Positions 54,138 to 63,587 of a stretch of DNA of 64,000 bases are shown piece after piece. Both the position numbers and the translations under genes were made by a program. This DNA is from Candidatus Brachybacter algidus (GTDB lineage Bacteria; Bacteroidota; Bacteroidia; Chitinophagales; Saprospiraceae), in contig JADJSK010000002.1 of assembly GCA_016711705.1 (NCBI GenBank), positions 124,001 through 188,000 on the forward strand. Direction: 5' to 3'. Each line of letters opens with the position of its first letter. Positions within the stretch are counted from its first letter, which is position 1. The notes beneath the pieces are model-generated. The model was not told the DNA's origin and did no database searches. It saw only the letters and a program-made list of their open reading frames with translations.

Positions 54138-56762
54138 ATGAATTTCTACGGTATAATTAATATTTCTATTTGTTTATTCTCTGCCTACTTAGGTTTGGGA
54201 CAAAATAAATCAACCATTATTATTCAATGCAGCGTTGCAAAAAATGCGGTTGAATTAAATTATTTCCCTAGTGAAATCATGATGTGGAAAGATGGATTGA
54301 CTTCCGGATATACAGTGACAAGAGAGGTCATCAATGAAGCCTCCGGATCAGCTTCCAGGCAGTTTGCATCTCAAAATATTCTACCAAAAGATGCATCATG
54401 GTATAAAAAAAATGTTACACAAACGGATGGCGTATTATCACCTATAGGCCAGTTATTATATGATCCAAATTTCTCTCTTCCTTCATCAGGAAATAATCAA
54501 ACCTGGGAGATCAAATACAATTACATCGTATATGAATCGACCAGGAGTCAGGAAGTGGCATCAGCAGTAGGCCTTGGTCTCACTGATGTGAACATAACTC
54601 CCGGATCGAAATATCGTTACACTGTAAAACACAATAAAAGTGGTCAATCCGCAGCGATAGAGGTGCTTTGTAATGATGGAGCAACAGGCCAGGTTCCGGC
54701 AGATTATAGTCCAAATTTCGTGTTTCCTGATGGTATTTCCCTGAGTGAAATGGCAGAAATGTCTAAACCATTTGTCCTTGAAGCCATCATTGGAAAAGCA
54801 AGACCTAAGATTGACTCCATCATGCTGAGATGGGGTCCTTCTACCCCGGAGATCTGGCGAAGTGCAATGGAAGATGGTTATGAAATATACAGGACCGATG
54901 CCGGTGACAAAAAAGTTAAAATAGCAACTGTATTTCCCTGGAAAGAAAGTAAGTTTAAAGAAATATCTTTAAAAGATACGTTGTCATTATTGGCAGCTTC
55001 CATCGTCAAAGATAAAGGCATTCCTCAAAAAATGGCAAACACCAATTTTTTCGAAAAAGCCTCCACTGCAGGTAATTATTTTGGATTTGCTTTATATGTT
55101 GCTGACAGATCTCCTTTGGCTGCACAAATATTAGGTCTTAGTTATGTCGATAAAGATGTGAAGCCAGGCGAAACATACATTTATGAAATTACCACAAAAA
55201 AATTGACAAACAGCACGATTCCGATGGATATTATTGTGGCAAATGAATACGAACCATTACTTCCGCCTGAAGGATTTTCTATAATTAAAGGAGAAAAATC
55301 GGTGGTATTACAATGGCTTGCAAAAAGCAATCTGACGAATTATTCTTCTTATGTCGTAGAACGCTCGAGGTATAGAGATACATTATATGAAGTGCTAACA
55401 GATCCTCCCCTGGTATTTATTAAAGATGCAACGAATCCACAGGCTTTTTTCAAATTTGAGGATAAATTACAAAGCAACAATCAGGTATATTTTTATAAAT
55501 TAAGAGGTTTAAATGCATTTGGAGAATGGAGTGACTATGCAACAGCTAAAGGTTTTGGAAAAGATCTTACCCCTCCCGAACCTGCAAGTATTCTTTCCGG
55601 ACTTTATCTAAAAGATTCAATTCAAATCAGAATTTCCTGGACACAGAACAAAAAAGACAAGGATATTAAATACCAACAGGTGTTGATGTCTGAAGATAAA
55701 GAATATAATTATGCAGCCATAAGTAAGGAATTGAACCCTCGCGATACTAATTTTTATTTCAGCGTAAAAGAAATGGAAACAGATCGTCCCTTTTATTTCA
55801 AAGTAATGACTGTGGATAGCTCAGGCAATGAAGCCACCTCTATCTTAAAGTATGTATCGGTGCCGGATCTGGAGCGCCCTGAAACTCCACAAAATGTAAA
55901 AGCCATCATTGATTCTACAGGAAAAGTCAATATTTCCTGGAGTCCAAGTAAGTCTAAGGATGTTACCGGCTATTACATCTATTATTCAAATGACGATGCT
56001 TCAGACCTCACGATGATCAATGATTTTCTTCATGAGGACACCACTTATTCCTGGACGATCCCACTTAATACTATTACTAAAAATTTGTATATAGGGATTA
56101 AAGCTGAAGATGATAATTATAATAAGAGTTTTATTACTGATGTAGTCACGCTTAGACGACCGGATACAATAGCACCTGCGAAACCATTTATTGCATTGAT
56201 AGAATTAAAAAATGATTTTGTAAATATTCAATGGAAGAAAAGTAGTTCATCTGACATTGAAAAGTATGTATTGTACAGACGCCAAAAATTAGACACCTCA
56301 TATACGTGGATCGCAATAGATACGCTCGATAGATCGTCCCTCGATTATATTGATATGAAGCCACCTTTCGGAACCTCGGTTCAGTATTCTTTAATAGCCT
56401 TGGATGATTTCAAGAATGCATCTGTAAGGTCTAATGAAGTTCAGATCAAGGTACCATTTCCAAAAAATAAATACAAGCCTGAAATAATTAAAATTGGTGC
56501 AGTTGATAAATCAAGTATTGCCCTTTCATGGAAAAGGGAAACGTATAAAATTGCAGATCAGGATATGAAATACAAGTTTGAAATATTTAAATCAACAGGA
56601 TCTAAGGAACTCGCCTTATATAAAGAATTAAGCCCTGCCGAATTCGGAATGACCGATATGGAAGTATTTGCAGGAGTGCTTCATAATTATGCAGTTCGAA
56701 TTAAATACGACAACGGCTGGACCAGCGCACTCAGCGAAGTAAAATCAATTATAATTAAATAA
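54138..56762 (+). CDS. Exported multi-FN3 protein paired with the giant protein
   Basis: The 874-residue protein has a signal peptide (cleavage near LGLGQ). It starts with an atypical domain (VELNYFPSEIMMWKDGLTSGYTVTRE) whose 'RW.P..P..W......GY...R' pattern returns at about residue 224 (IMLRWGPSTPEIW). Fibronectin type III-like domains then begin near 374, 477, 580 and 679, with a last one near 777 (IALSWKRE). Each has the conserved Trp and Tyr. FN3 arrays act as spacers or adhesive rods. No T9SS tail. The same-strand, 8-base spacing from the giant gene and 14 bases to the next argues for one transcript and a shared structure. Confidence 0.82.
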   Translation: MNFYGIINISICLFSAYLGLGQNKSTIIIQCSVAKNAVELNYFPSEIMMWKDGLTSGYTVTREVINEASGSASRQFASQNILPKDASWYKKNVTQTDGVLSPIGQLLYDPNFSLPSSGNNQTWEIKYNYIVYESTRSQEVASAVGLGLTDVNITPGSKYRYTVKHNKSGQSAAIEVLCNDGATGQVPADYSPNFVFPDGISLSEMAEMSKPFVLEAIIGKARPKIDSIMLRWGPSTPEIWRSAMEDGYEIYRTDAGDKKVKIATVFPWKESKFKEISLKDTLSLLAASIVKDKGIPQKMANTNFFEKASTAGNYFGFALYVADRSPLAAQILGLSYVDKDVKPGETYIYEITTKKLTNSTIPMDIIVANEYEPLLPPEGFSIIKGEKSVVLQWLAKSNLTNYSSYVVERSRYRDTLYEVLTDPPLVFIKDATNPQAFFKFEDKLQSNNQVYFYKLRGLNAFGEWSDYATAKGFGKDLTPPEPASILSGLYLKDSIQIRISWTQNKKDKDIKYQQVLMSEDKEYNYAAISKELNPRDTNFYFSVKEMETDRPFYFKVMTVDSSGNEATSILKYVSVPDLERPETPQNVKAIIDSTGKVNISWSPSKSKDVTGYYIYYSNDDASDLTMINDFLHEDTTYSWTIPLNTITKNLYIGIKAEDDNYNKSFITDVVTLRRPDTIAPAKPFIALIELKNDFVNIQWKKSSSSDIEKYVLYRRQKLDTSYTWIAIDTLDRSSLDYIDMKPPFGTSVQYSLIALDDFKNASVRSNEVQIKVPFPKNKYKPEIIKIGAVDKSSIALSWKRETYKIADQDMKYKFEIFKSTGSKELALYKELSPAEFGMTDMEVFAGVLHNYAVRIKYDNGWTSALSEVKSIIIK

Positions 56763-56776
56763 ATCAACTCTAAAAA

Positions 56777-59700
56777 ATGATTTACAACTACACATATTTA
56801 TTGCTCCGAATTATTTCGCTAAGATTATTAATTTGTATTTCCCTATTTGTTTTTTCTGTGAAATGTATTGCACAATGCCCTCCGGGACTCGTAAATTTAT
56901 CTACTCAGGCGGAGGTAGATAATTTTATTATTCAATACCCCAATTGCACAGAAATCACGGGAGATTTAAATATCGATGGTGCAGCAGGTGTCACCAATTT
57001 AAATGGTCTGAGAAATCTGGAAACTGTAACCCGGGATTTAAATATTGTAAGGACGAGCGACCTGACAGATATAAGTGGGTTGAGCAAAATTAAATCTGTA
57101 GGAAGAAATCTTTGGATCGATGACAATGCAATGCTGAGTTCAATTAATATTTTTACAGATCTCGAATCCGTGGAAGCATGGTTCCACATAGGAAACAATG
57201 ACCAATTAACTCAAATAGGATCATTTAATACATTAATTAATTGCAATATATTTGATGTACAGAATAATTTAATACTGACGACTATCAATACTTTTCCTGT
57301 ATTGACGACACTTTCCGGCAATGTTACCATTGCCAACAATCCGCAATTAATTAATTTTAATTCATTCCCAATTTTAACTACTATAAGTGCGAATCTCTCA
57401 ATTCAAAATAATAACCTTTTAAACAATGTCAATACGTTCAATGCATTAACTCAAATCGGAGGTGGACTTAAATTAGTTGGCAATAATTCAATGAACGACA
57501 TATCCGGTCTCCAAAACATCAACCCTGCTTCAATCACAGGTGATGGATTGACAATACAAAACAACCCAAATTTGTCTGTATGCGACCTGGACAATTTTTG
57601 CACCTACCTACAGGGTGCAGGATTAAGAAATATCTCTGGCAATATAGGAGATTGTGCAAATGAACAAGCTGTCAATAACAAATGCCAACAACCTGATTGC
57701 CCACCGGGTAATGTGTTTATTTCTTCCCAGGCACAATTAAACAACTTTAAAGTTCTATATCCAAATTGTACTGAAATCAACGGCAAGCTCGGTATAGAAG
57801 GTAGCTCTATAATTAATCTGGATGGCCTAAGTAATATAGTCACCATCAAAGGTAATTTGGAGATTCTCTGGAATTCATCCTTAGAAAATTTAGATGGTTT
57901 GAACTCATTGAGTATTGTAGATGGATACTTCCATCTACAAAACAATGAAGTATTGACCAACATTGATGCTCTAAGTTCACTAAATTCTGTTGGTAATTAT
58001 ATCAGCATTTCAAATCATCCATCACTCATCAATTTAAATGGATTAAACTCATTGACAACTTTGGGTGCCTATTTATCAATCACCAACAACACTGAGCTTA
58101 ATGACATCAGTGGAATTTCCAATTTGGACCTTTCATTAATTCAAAACCTCAATATTTCGAATAATTCAAAGTTGTCCGTTTGCAACTTACCAAACATTTG
58201 CACTTATCTGCAAGGCACCGGCTTTAGAACTATTACAGACAATGCAGGGAATTGCGTTACTGAACAAGCAGTAAACAATGCGTGTAATCCCACTGATTGT
58301 CCGCAGGGAAGTATCACTCTTGCGACTCAGTCAGACGTTAACCAGTTTCTGATCGATTATCCAAATTGTACAGAAATCACAGGAAATCTTTTTATTGGTA
58401 TTGGGACCGGAACTTCCAACATTACTAATCTTTCTCCACTAAGCAAATTGACAACTGTAGGTGGCTATTTAGCTATATATAGTACTTCGGCTTCCAATCT
58501 GAATGGATTGCATAATCTGACCTCTATTCTGGTCGACATAGACATTCGGAATAATGCTTTTCTGACCGATATTTCTGCATTGCAAAACACGACCTTCAAC
58601 CCGGACGGCACTTTTGGATTGACCATTATTAACAATCCTGCTCTATCTGTCTGTAATCTGCCAAATTTCTGTACTTATTTAACCAATCCTGCAGCAACTC
58701 ATCCAAGAAATATATCCGGCAATGCAGGAGACTGCATCACTGAGCAGGCTGTAGTAGATGCCTGCGAAAACTCTGCTTGTATTGTTTCCATACCTGATGC
58801 CAACTTCAAGGCCTACCTGGTGGGTAATACAGAGATCAATACAAACGGTGACAGTGAGATCCAATGCGCGGAGACAGAGGTCTTTACCGGAGCAATAACA
58901 TGCCCATTTCAAAACATCGCAGATTTGACCGGTATTGAGACCTTTGTAAATATAACAAATCTCGATTGCGGAGCCAACCAACTGACAAATTTAAATTTGA
59001 GCAATAATACAAAACTGACAAGAGTTGCTGCCGCTACCAATCAATTGACGAGTTTGAATGTAAATAATTGTGTTTCTCTGCAAAGACTTTATTGCGAGAC
59101 GAATCAATTGACCAATCTGAACGTAAGCACAAATAGTGATTTAATAGAATTACTCTGTGTCAATAATAAGTTGACAAGCCTTGATTTGAAAAACAATGGA
59201 AGTTTAACTGATCTGGATTGCAGTTTTAACCGGTTGACTAAACTTAGCCTAAAAAATGGCAATAATACGATCATAACCTCTGTTAGAACCAATAACAATC
59301 CTGACCTGACATGTATAGAGGTGGATAATGCTACATTTAGTGCAGACAACTGGATAGGTGGTAATTACTCATTCGATGCTCAACATTCTTTCAGTGAAGA
59401 TTGTGAAGATGTTCCTATCCTGGAGGGAGATCAATGTACGAATGCAGTGAACATCCAGACATTATTCGGGCACCCTCAAGACGAACCTCAGGCTTCACAG
59501 ACTTATACCACGGAAGGTATGACATCCAATGGGAATCCAAATACAGGAAATGATTGTCTGGATATTGAAAGGAAGACCATGTGGCTGACTTTTACAGGCG
59601 ATGGTAACAGATATTATATCAGGTCCAATTATTGCAGTGCGAAGGTTTTTAATGATCCAAATGGAGCTCTATATACCGGTAATTGTAATGGCGGATTGGA

Positions 59701-61051
59701 ACAGATTGATTGTAATTATTGGATTTCTAGTTCCGATATAGATCCGGATGCCAATTTTCAATTTACATTGCAAACGACTCCAGGCCAGACCTATTATATT
59801 CTGGTCGCGGTGTCGGCTACTGACGACTTTGTTATTTACGATGATTTTGGCAACTTCTGCTTAGAGGTGACCAGATTGGGAGAAGAATGTTTGGTTCAGA
59901 TACCTGATCCGAATTTTAAAACATATCTGATCGAAAACTTTGATATTAATAAAAATGGGGATGATGAGATCCAATGTGAGGAAGCTGAAGGATATTTCAA
60001 TCAAATCGACTGTTCACAATTAGGAATCGCCAATCTCAAAGGGATAGAAGCCTTCATCTATATTTCAGGACTGAATTGCAGTGGCAATGAATTGAATTCG
60101 ATAGATCTTTCAAAAAATACTTTTCTGGGAACATTAAACTGTTCGAATAATAATTTGAGCAATCTTAATCTTACGAACAATATCCAACTGTATGATATCA
60201 AGTGTTTCGGAAACAGGATTTCTACCTTAGATGTGAGCAAGTTGGAAGGTTTGGATGAACTTGGTTGTAACGATAACTTTCTGGTGAGTTTGGATGTAAG
60301 TAAAAACACCATTTTGAGAAATCTGTGGTGTTACTCCAATCAACTGGTCTATCTTAATGTGGCCAATGGTAGCAATGTAAATATGACCATGATAGAAGCA
60401 AATGACAATCCTGATCTAACCTGTGTTCAGGTGGATGATGTTGACTATAGCAATGAAAACTGGACAGGAGGGGCTTTTCTCTTCGATCCACAATCCATTT
60501 TTAGTGAATATTGTGAACCATGTATAAGCACCGGAAATATTTCTGCCAATTTCTTAATAACATCATCAGCCTGTACCGGCGACGATGTCAGGATCATTGA
60601 ATATGGTGTTTTAGATACCATTCCTGATCCGGTGACCTTCTCGTGGGACTTCGGCAATGGTCAGAAGTCTATTGAAAGAGATCCTATCGTTAGTTTCAAC
60701 GCTCCGGGCACTTATACGATCACCTTGGAATTGGGCAATACGGAATGTCCAATGAAATTGGTAAAAGATATCAACATCCTTAGTTGTCTAAGGAATCCCA
60801 AAGGCAATGCTTATTCTGAGGTCATGCCCAACCCATCTTCGGGGCCAATACATCTTAAGACACGGCTTCCGCTTGAAAGTGATGCTGTCGTCTCCATTTA
60901 CGACTTAAACGGCAAGGAGATTTACAACAAAAAGTTTAGTTCAGTGGATGCAATCGACGAAAACATTACAATTGAGGCAACTGGCACATATATTCTTGAA
61001 GTCAGGCATGTACTAGGATCAGAAAAAATGAAGCTGTTTGTGATCGAATAG
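56777..61051 (+). CDS. Modular leucine-rich/receptor-L-like T9SS surface protein
   Basis: The 1424-residue protein has a signal peptide (cleavage near KCIAQ, residue 33). Three copies of a receptor-L-domain-like module each open with CP.G...L.TQ and PNCTEI (starts near residues 34, 309 and 508). Two copies of a Leu-rich module open IPD.NFK.YL and INTNGDSEIQC (near 672 and 1042) with BspA-like LRRs. A jelly-roll-like domain lies between the two (about 890-1035). A PKD domain follows (FSWDFGNGQ, about 1285-1345), then a T9SS tail from VMPNPSSGPIH to KMKLFVIE. Such LRR and PKD proteins mediate adhesion or ligand binding. It is the only member of the block with a clear T9SS signal. Confidence 0.88.
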   Translation: MIYNYTYLLLRIISLRLLICISLFVFSVKCIAQCPPGLVNLSTQAEVDNFIIQYPNCTEITGDLNIDGAAGVTNLNGLRNLETVTRDLNIVRTSDLTDISGLSKIKSVGRNLWIDDNAMLSSINIFTDLESVEAWFHIGNNDQLTQIGSFNTLINCNIFDVQNNLILTTINTFPVLTTLSGNVTIANNPQLINFNSFPILTTISANLSIQNNNLLNNVNTFNALTQIGGGLKLVGNNSMNDISGLQNINPASITGDGLTIQNNPNLSVCDLDNFCTYLQGAGLRNISGNIGDCANEQAVNNKCQQPDCPPGNVFISSQAQLNNFKVLYPNCTEINGKLGIEGSSIINLDGLSNIVTIKGNLEILWNSSLENLDGLNSLSIVDGYFHLQNNEVLTNIDALSSLNSVGNYISISNHPSLINLNGLNSLTTLGAYLSITNNTELNDISGISNLDLSLIQNLNISNNSKLSVCNLPNICTYLQGTGFRTITDNAGNCVTEQAVNNACNPTDCPQGSITLATQSDVNQFLIDYPNCTEITGNLFIGIGTGTSNITNLSPLSKLTTVGGYLAIYSTSASNLNGLHNLTSILVDIDIRNNAFLTDISALQNTTFNPDGTFGLTIINNPALSVCNLPNFCTYLTNPAATHPRNISGNAGDCITEQAVVDACENSACIVSIPDANFKAYLVGNTEINTNGDSEIQCAETEVFTGAITCPFQNIADLTGIETFVNITNLDCGANQLTNLNLSNNTKLTRVAAATNQLTSLNVNNCVSLQRLYCETNQLTNLNVSTNSDLIELLCVNNKLTSLDLKNNGSLTDLDCSFNRLTKLSLKNGNNTIITSVRTNNNPDLTCIEVDNATFSADNWIGGNYSFDAQHSFSEDCEDVPILEGDQCTNAVNIQTLFGHPQDEPQASQTYTTEGMTSNGNPNTGNDCLDIERKTMWLTFTGDGNRYYIRSNYCSAKVFNDPNGALYTGNCNGGLEQIDCNYWISSSDIDPDANFQFTLQTTPGQTYYILVAVSATDDFVIYDDFGNFCLEVTRLGEECLVQIPDPNFKTYLIENFDINKNGDDEIQCEEAEGYFNQIDCSQLGIANLKGIEAFIYISGLNCSGNELNSIDLSKNTFLGTLNCSNNNLSNLNLTNNIQLYDIKCFGNRISTLDVSKLEGLDELGCNDNFLVSLDVSKNTILRNLWCYSNQLVYLNVANGSNVNMTMIEANDNPDLTCVQVDDVDYSNENWTGGAFLFDPQSIFSEYCEPCISTGNISANFLITSSACTGDDVRIIEYGVLDTIPDPVTFSWDFGNGQKSIERDPIVSFNAPGTYTITLELGNTECPMKLVKDINILSCLRNPKGNAYSEVMPNPSSGPIHLKTRLPLESDAVVSIYDLNGKEIYNKKFSSVDAIDENITIEATGTYILEVRHVLGSEKMKLFVIE

Positions 61052-61095
61052 AAATCCAAGCAAATAGTAAAGAACTATAAATAAGTTATTCAAAA

Positions 61096-61136
61096 AAAGT
61101 TGGGATGAACTGTGTGCTCTCCCGACTTTTGTTTTT
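61096..61136 (+). terminator. Terminator of the surface-protein block
   Basis: A 10-bp stem with one wobble, AAAGTTGGGA with TCCCGACTTT, is followed by GTTTTT, 45 bases after the stop of the last gene. Confidence 0.8.
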
Positions 61137-61178
61137 AATACTCGAATGCAGGTCATGTTTTAGGCCATCTTTAGGAAT

Positions 61179-61209
61179 AAAAAAAGCCGATCAAAATTGA
61201 CCGGCTTTA
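61179..61209 (-). terminator. Terminator downstream of tRNA-Asn
   Basis: On the minus strand, AAAGCCGGTCAA pairs with its near-complement (one mismatch) and is followed by a T-run (A-run at 61179-61185), starting two bases after the tRNA. Confidence 0.75.
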
Positions 61210-61210
61210 G

Positions 61211-61284
61211 CTCCCCCTGTAGGACTTGAACCTACGACCCTCTGATTAACAGTCAGATGCTCTAACCAGCTGAGCTAAGGAGGA
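61211..61284 (-). tRNA. tRNA-Asn (anticodon GTT)
   Basis: A 74-nt cloverleaf on the minus strand. The 7-bp acceptor stem is TCCTCCT with AGGGGGA (one G.T pair), followed by discriminator G; the D arm has AGCTCAGCTGGTTAGAGC, the anticodon loop CTGTTAATC gives GTT, and the T arm carries GTTCAAGTC. CCA is not encoded. A terminator follows directly. Confidence 0.97.
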
Positions 61285-61385
61285 ATGGTTATTTTAAAAA
61301 TCAAACAAAAGTTCTTTTCTTAAAAAGCTCGGCAAAAGTAAGAGTAATTATTTTAATTTTATAATCTTTGTGCAAAAATATTTTT

Positions 61386-62300
61386 ATGAAATTAGTAACT
61401 GTAGGTACAGTCGCATTTGACGACATCGAAACTCCTCGCGGAAGAGCGGAAATGGTGATCGGTGGAGCAGCCACATATATTAGCCGTTCAGCTTCGTTTT
61501 TTGTTGAAAATCAAGGAATTGTATCTGTCATCGGCGGAGACTTTCCAGAAGATGAACTCGAAGAAATGAGAAGTCTGGGCATTAACACAGATGGAATCGA
61601 AATAAAAAAAGAGGAGAAATCTTTTTTCTGGGCAGGTCGTTATCACGATAATATGAACAAAAGAGACACCCTTATCACCGATTTGAACGTCCTTGCCAAC
61701 TTCGAACCTAAACTTCCGGAAGCATATCGCTCTGCTGAATACCTTATGCTAGGCAACCTTACTCCGGATATCCAGATGGATGTCCTTAATCAGATGCACA
61801 AGCGCCCGAAACTAGTCGTGCTTGATACGATGAACTTCTGGATGGATATCGCGCTGGATGGCTTAGTAGCTGTGCTAAAACGCATAGATGTACTTACTAT
61901 CAATGATGAAGAAGCAAGACAACTCAGTGGAGAATATTCCCTTGTTAATGCTGCGGCAGTGATCCATAAGATGGGACCTAAATTTCTGATCATCAAAAAA
62001 GGCGAACATGGTGCTCTATTATTCCATGAAGGCTTAGTTTTCTCTTTTCCTGCACTTCCAATAGCTGAGGTAATGGATCCTACAGGCGCAGGTGATACTT
62101 TCGCAGGTGGTTTCATAGGTTTCCTTGCAAAAACAGAAGATCTGTCGTTTGAGAACATGAAAAGAGCTATTGTGTATGCTTCAGTATTGGCCTCTTACTG
62201 TGTAGAAGATTTTTCGTTGGCAAAGTTAAAGGAATTGACACAGTCTGATATTTCAAAAAGGGTGGAAGACTTTAAGTCGCTGACCCAATTCTCAATCTAA
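61386..62300 (+). CDS. PfkB-family sugar or nucleoside kinase
   Basis: The 304-residue cytosolic protein shows the ribokinase-family N-terminus (VGTVAFDDIETP, GGAATYISRSA), the substrate-side segment, and the C-terminal ATP/anion-hole signature DPTGAGDTFAGGFIGFL with the catalytic Asp in GAGD near residue 238. ATP-dependent phosphorylation of a sugar, nucleoside or related alcohol is expected; specificity is not evident. An earlier GTG at 61368 would add six residues. I use the ATG at 61386. It is monocistronic with a hairpin about 200 bases downstream. Confidence 0.88.
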   Translation: MKLVTVGTVAFDDIETPRGRAEMVIGGAATYISRSASFFVENQGIVSVIGGDFPEDELEEMRSLGINTDGIEIKKEEKSFFWAGRYHDNMNKRDTLITDLNVLANFEPKLPEAYRSAEYLMLGNLTPDIQMDVLNQMHKRPKLVVLDTMNFWMDIALDGLVAVLKRIDVLTINDEEARQLSGEYSLVNAAAVIHKMGPKFLIIKKGEHGALLFHEGLVFSFPALPIAEVMDPTGAGDTFAGGFIGFLAKTEDLSFENMKRAIVYASVLASYCVEDFSLAKLKELTQSDISKRVEDFKSLTQFSI

Positions 62301-62704
62301 AATAAAAATACCAAAGACTTCCGAAAAGAGCTGTTGTGGTGCAAGTATTTGAAAGAAGGTTTCATTAGGTGAAGTCGGGTAGGTGTTGATCGAAGAATGT
62401 TGTTCCAAAAATTGATCCAACGTGGTTGTTTAGAAATGTGTTTTGATCATGTATTGTGACAATATGCTATAAAATAACTTTAGCCAGAATATAAAATGTC
62501 CGGAGGAATTTCCCCTCCGGCTTTATAATTAATCACAGATTAAACAGTTCAACCTTAATTTATAACTGCCTTGAGTGATTTAATGATAAAAATTGTGGTA
62601 ACAATTTTATGTTCAATAAATGAAACTCTTTTGGTTAAATATTTTTTCTCAAATTCATTCACTTGGATTCCTAAGTCGAAGAGGATTTTTATAATCCCAC
62701 AAAA
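62301..62704. other. Convergent intergenic region
   Basis: The stretch contains one terminator-like hairpin (62500-62525) and otherwise AT-rich sequence. I see no gene or repeat array. Confidence 0.6.
62500..62525 (+). terminator. Probable terminator hairpin of the kinase gene
   Basis: A perfect 7-bp stem CCGGAGG (62500-62506) with CCTCCGG (62514-62520) is followed by a short CTTTA. The weak T-run makes it a moderate call. Confidence 0.55.
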
Positions 62705-63217
62705 TTATTTCACCAACTCCCTCTTCATCACCCGCTCTCTCTCCTCATTAAAACACACAAAGATCACCTTTTCAATTACCTTTGTCGTCTCCAAAAATTC
62801 TCTGACAGTTTCAACAGCGATCTTCGCAGCCAATGCTTTAGGAAAGCCATAAATACCGGTGCTAATATTTGGAAAGGCGATGCTGGAACAACCATGCTCT
62901 ACTGCCAACATCAATGAATTCCAGTAACATTCAGCCAATTTTTCCGCTTCATTATTCTTTCCTCCGTTCCATACCGGGCCAACTGTGTGAATGACATATT
63001 CTGCCGGCAATTTTCCGGCTGGAGTAATAACTGCCTGACCGGTTTTGCAACCGCCTTGGCGGGCAATGATCTTTCTACAAGCTTCAAGGATAGTAGGACC
63101 ACCTGCGCGATGGATGGCGCCATCTACTCCACCACCGCCAAGCAAAGAAGAATTGGCAGCGTTGACGATGGCCTCGGCTGCGACTTTTGTGATATCTCCT
63201 CGGATTAGTTCGATCAT
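62705..63217 (-). CDS. Macrodomain ADP-ribose hydrolase (O-acetyl-ADP-ribose deacetylase type)
   Basis: The 170-residue protein is a single macrodomain with IELIRGDIT, AIVNAANSSLLGGGGVDGAIHRAGG (as two motifs: the NAANSSL loop and GGGGVDGAIH), YVIHTVGPVW, and IAFPNISTGIYGFP. These match YmdB/MacroD-type enzymes that remove acetyl or ADP-ribosyl groups from O-acetyl-ADP-ribose and modified proteins. Length equals the family core. It is monocistronic, convergent with the sugar kinase. Confidence 0.93.
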   Translation of the reverse strand: MIELIRGDITKVAAEAIVNAANSSLLGGGGVDGAIHRAGGPTILEACRKIIARQGGCKTGQAVITPAGKLPAEYVIHTVGPVWNGGKNNEAEKLAECYWNSLMLAVEHGCSSIAFPNISTGIYGFPKALAAKIAVETVREFLETTKVIEKVIFVCFNEERERVMKRELVK

Positions 63218-63583
63218 TTGGTAAAAGTATGGTATTAAATTGGTTCACACAAAGGGCGCAAAGGGAGACCACGCAAAGGATGCAAAGATTCAGCACAAAT
63301 CATTTTTAATTAAATTTGCAAATCTTCCTTGCATTCAACATTTAATTCAAAATTTCACCACGTTCGGGTTTTGATTGCCAGTATTGCGGACAAGGGCAAG
63401 CCTTGTCCCTACTATCATAATATCCTTCTGATTTACTGTTTTCTTGGCGTCTTCGCGCTTCTTCCTCCCTTTGCGCGAAATCCTTGGCTTTTGTCTGAAT
63501 CACAGATGATCCGGATTACACAGATGGCACAGATTATCCCGTTCAACAATCTGTGGAATCCTTTAATCCATTAAATCTGTGAT
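63218..63583. other. Repeat-containing intergenic region
   Basis: No gene is present. It holds a GC-rich palindrome (63388-63408), 'cacaaagggcgcaaagg'-type repeats near 63245-63285, and a large imperfect inverted repeat (63495-63587). Confidence 0.6.
63388..63408. repeat. REP-like palindrome GGACAAGG-CCTTGTCC
   Basis: An 8-bp perfect stem with a 5-nt loop is followed by CTAC. The outer GGAC/GTCC and trailing CCCTAC resemble the core of the foldback elements at 12602 and 25607. Confidence 0.6.
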
Positions 63584-63587
63584 TCAG
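63495..63587. repeat. Nested inverted repeat overlapping the DUF1801 3' end
   Basis: CTGAATCACAGAT (63495-63507) and its exact complement (63575-63587) bound inner repeats GGATTACACAGAT / ATCTGTGGAATCC (one mismatch) and CACAGATT/AATCTGTG. The DUF1801 stop codon (63584-63586) lies within the right arm. Confidence 0.8.

Noticed and set aside
61211..61284. tRNA-Asn as an integration site of a mobile island
   Set aside because: I found no integrase and no repeat of the tRNA 3' end within the window.
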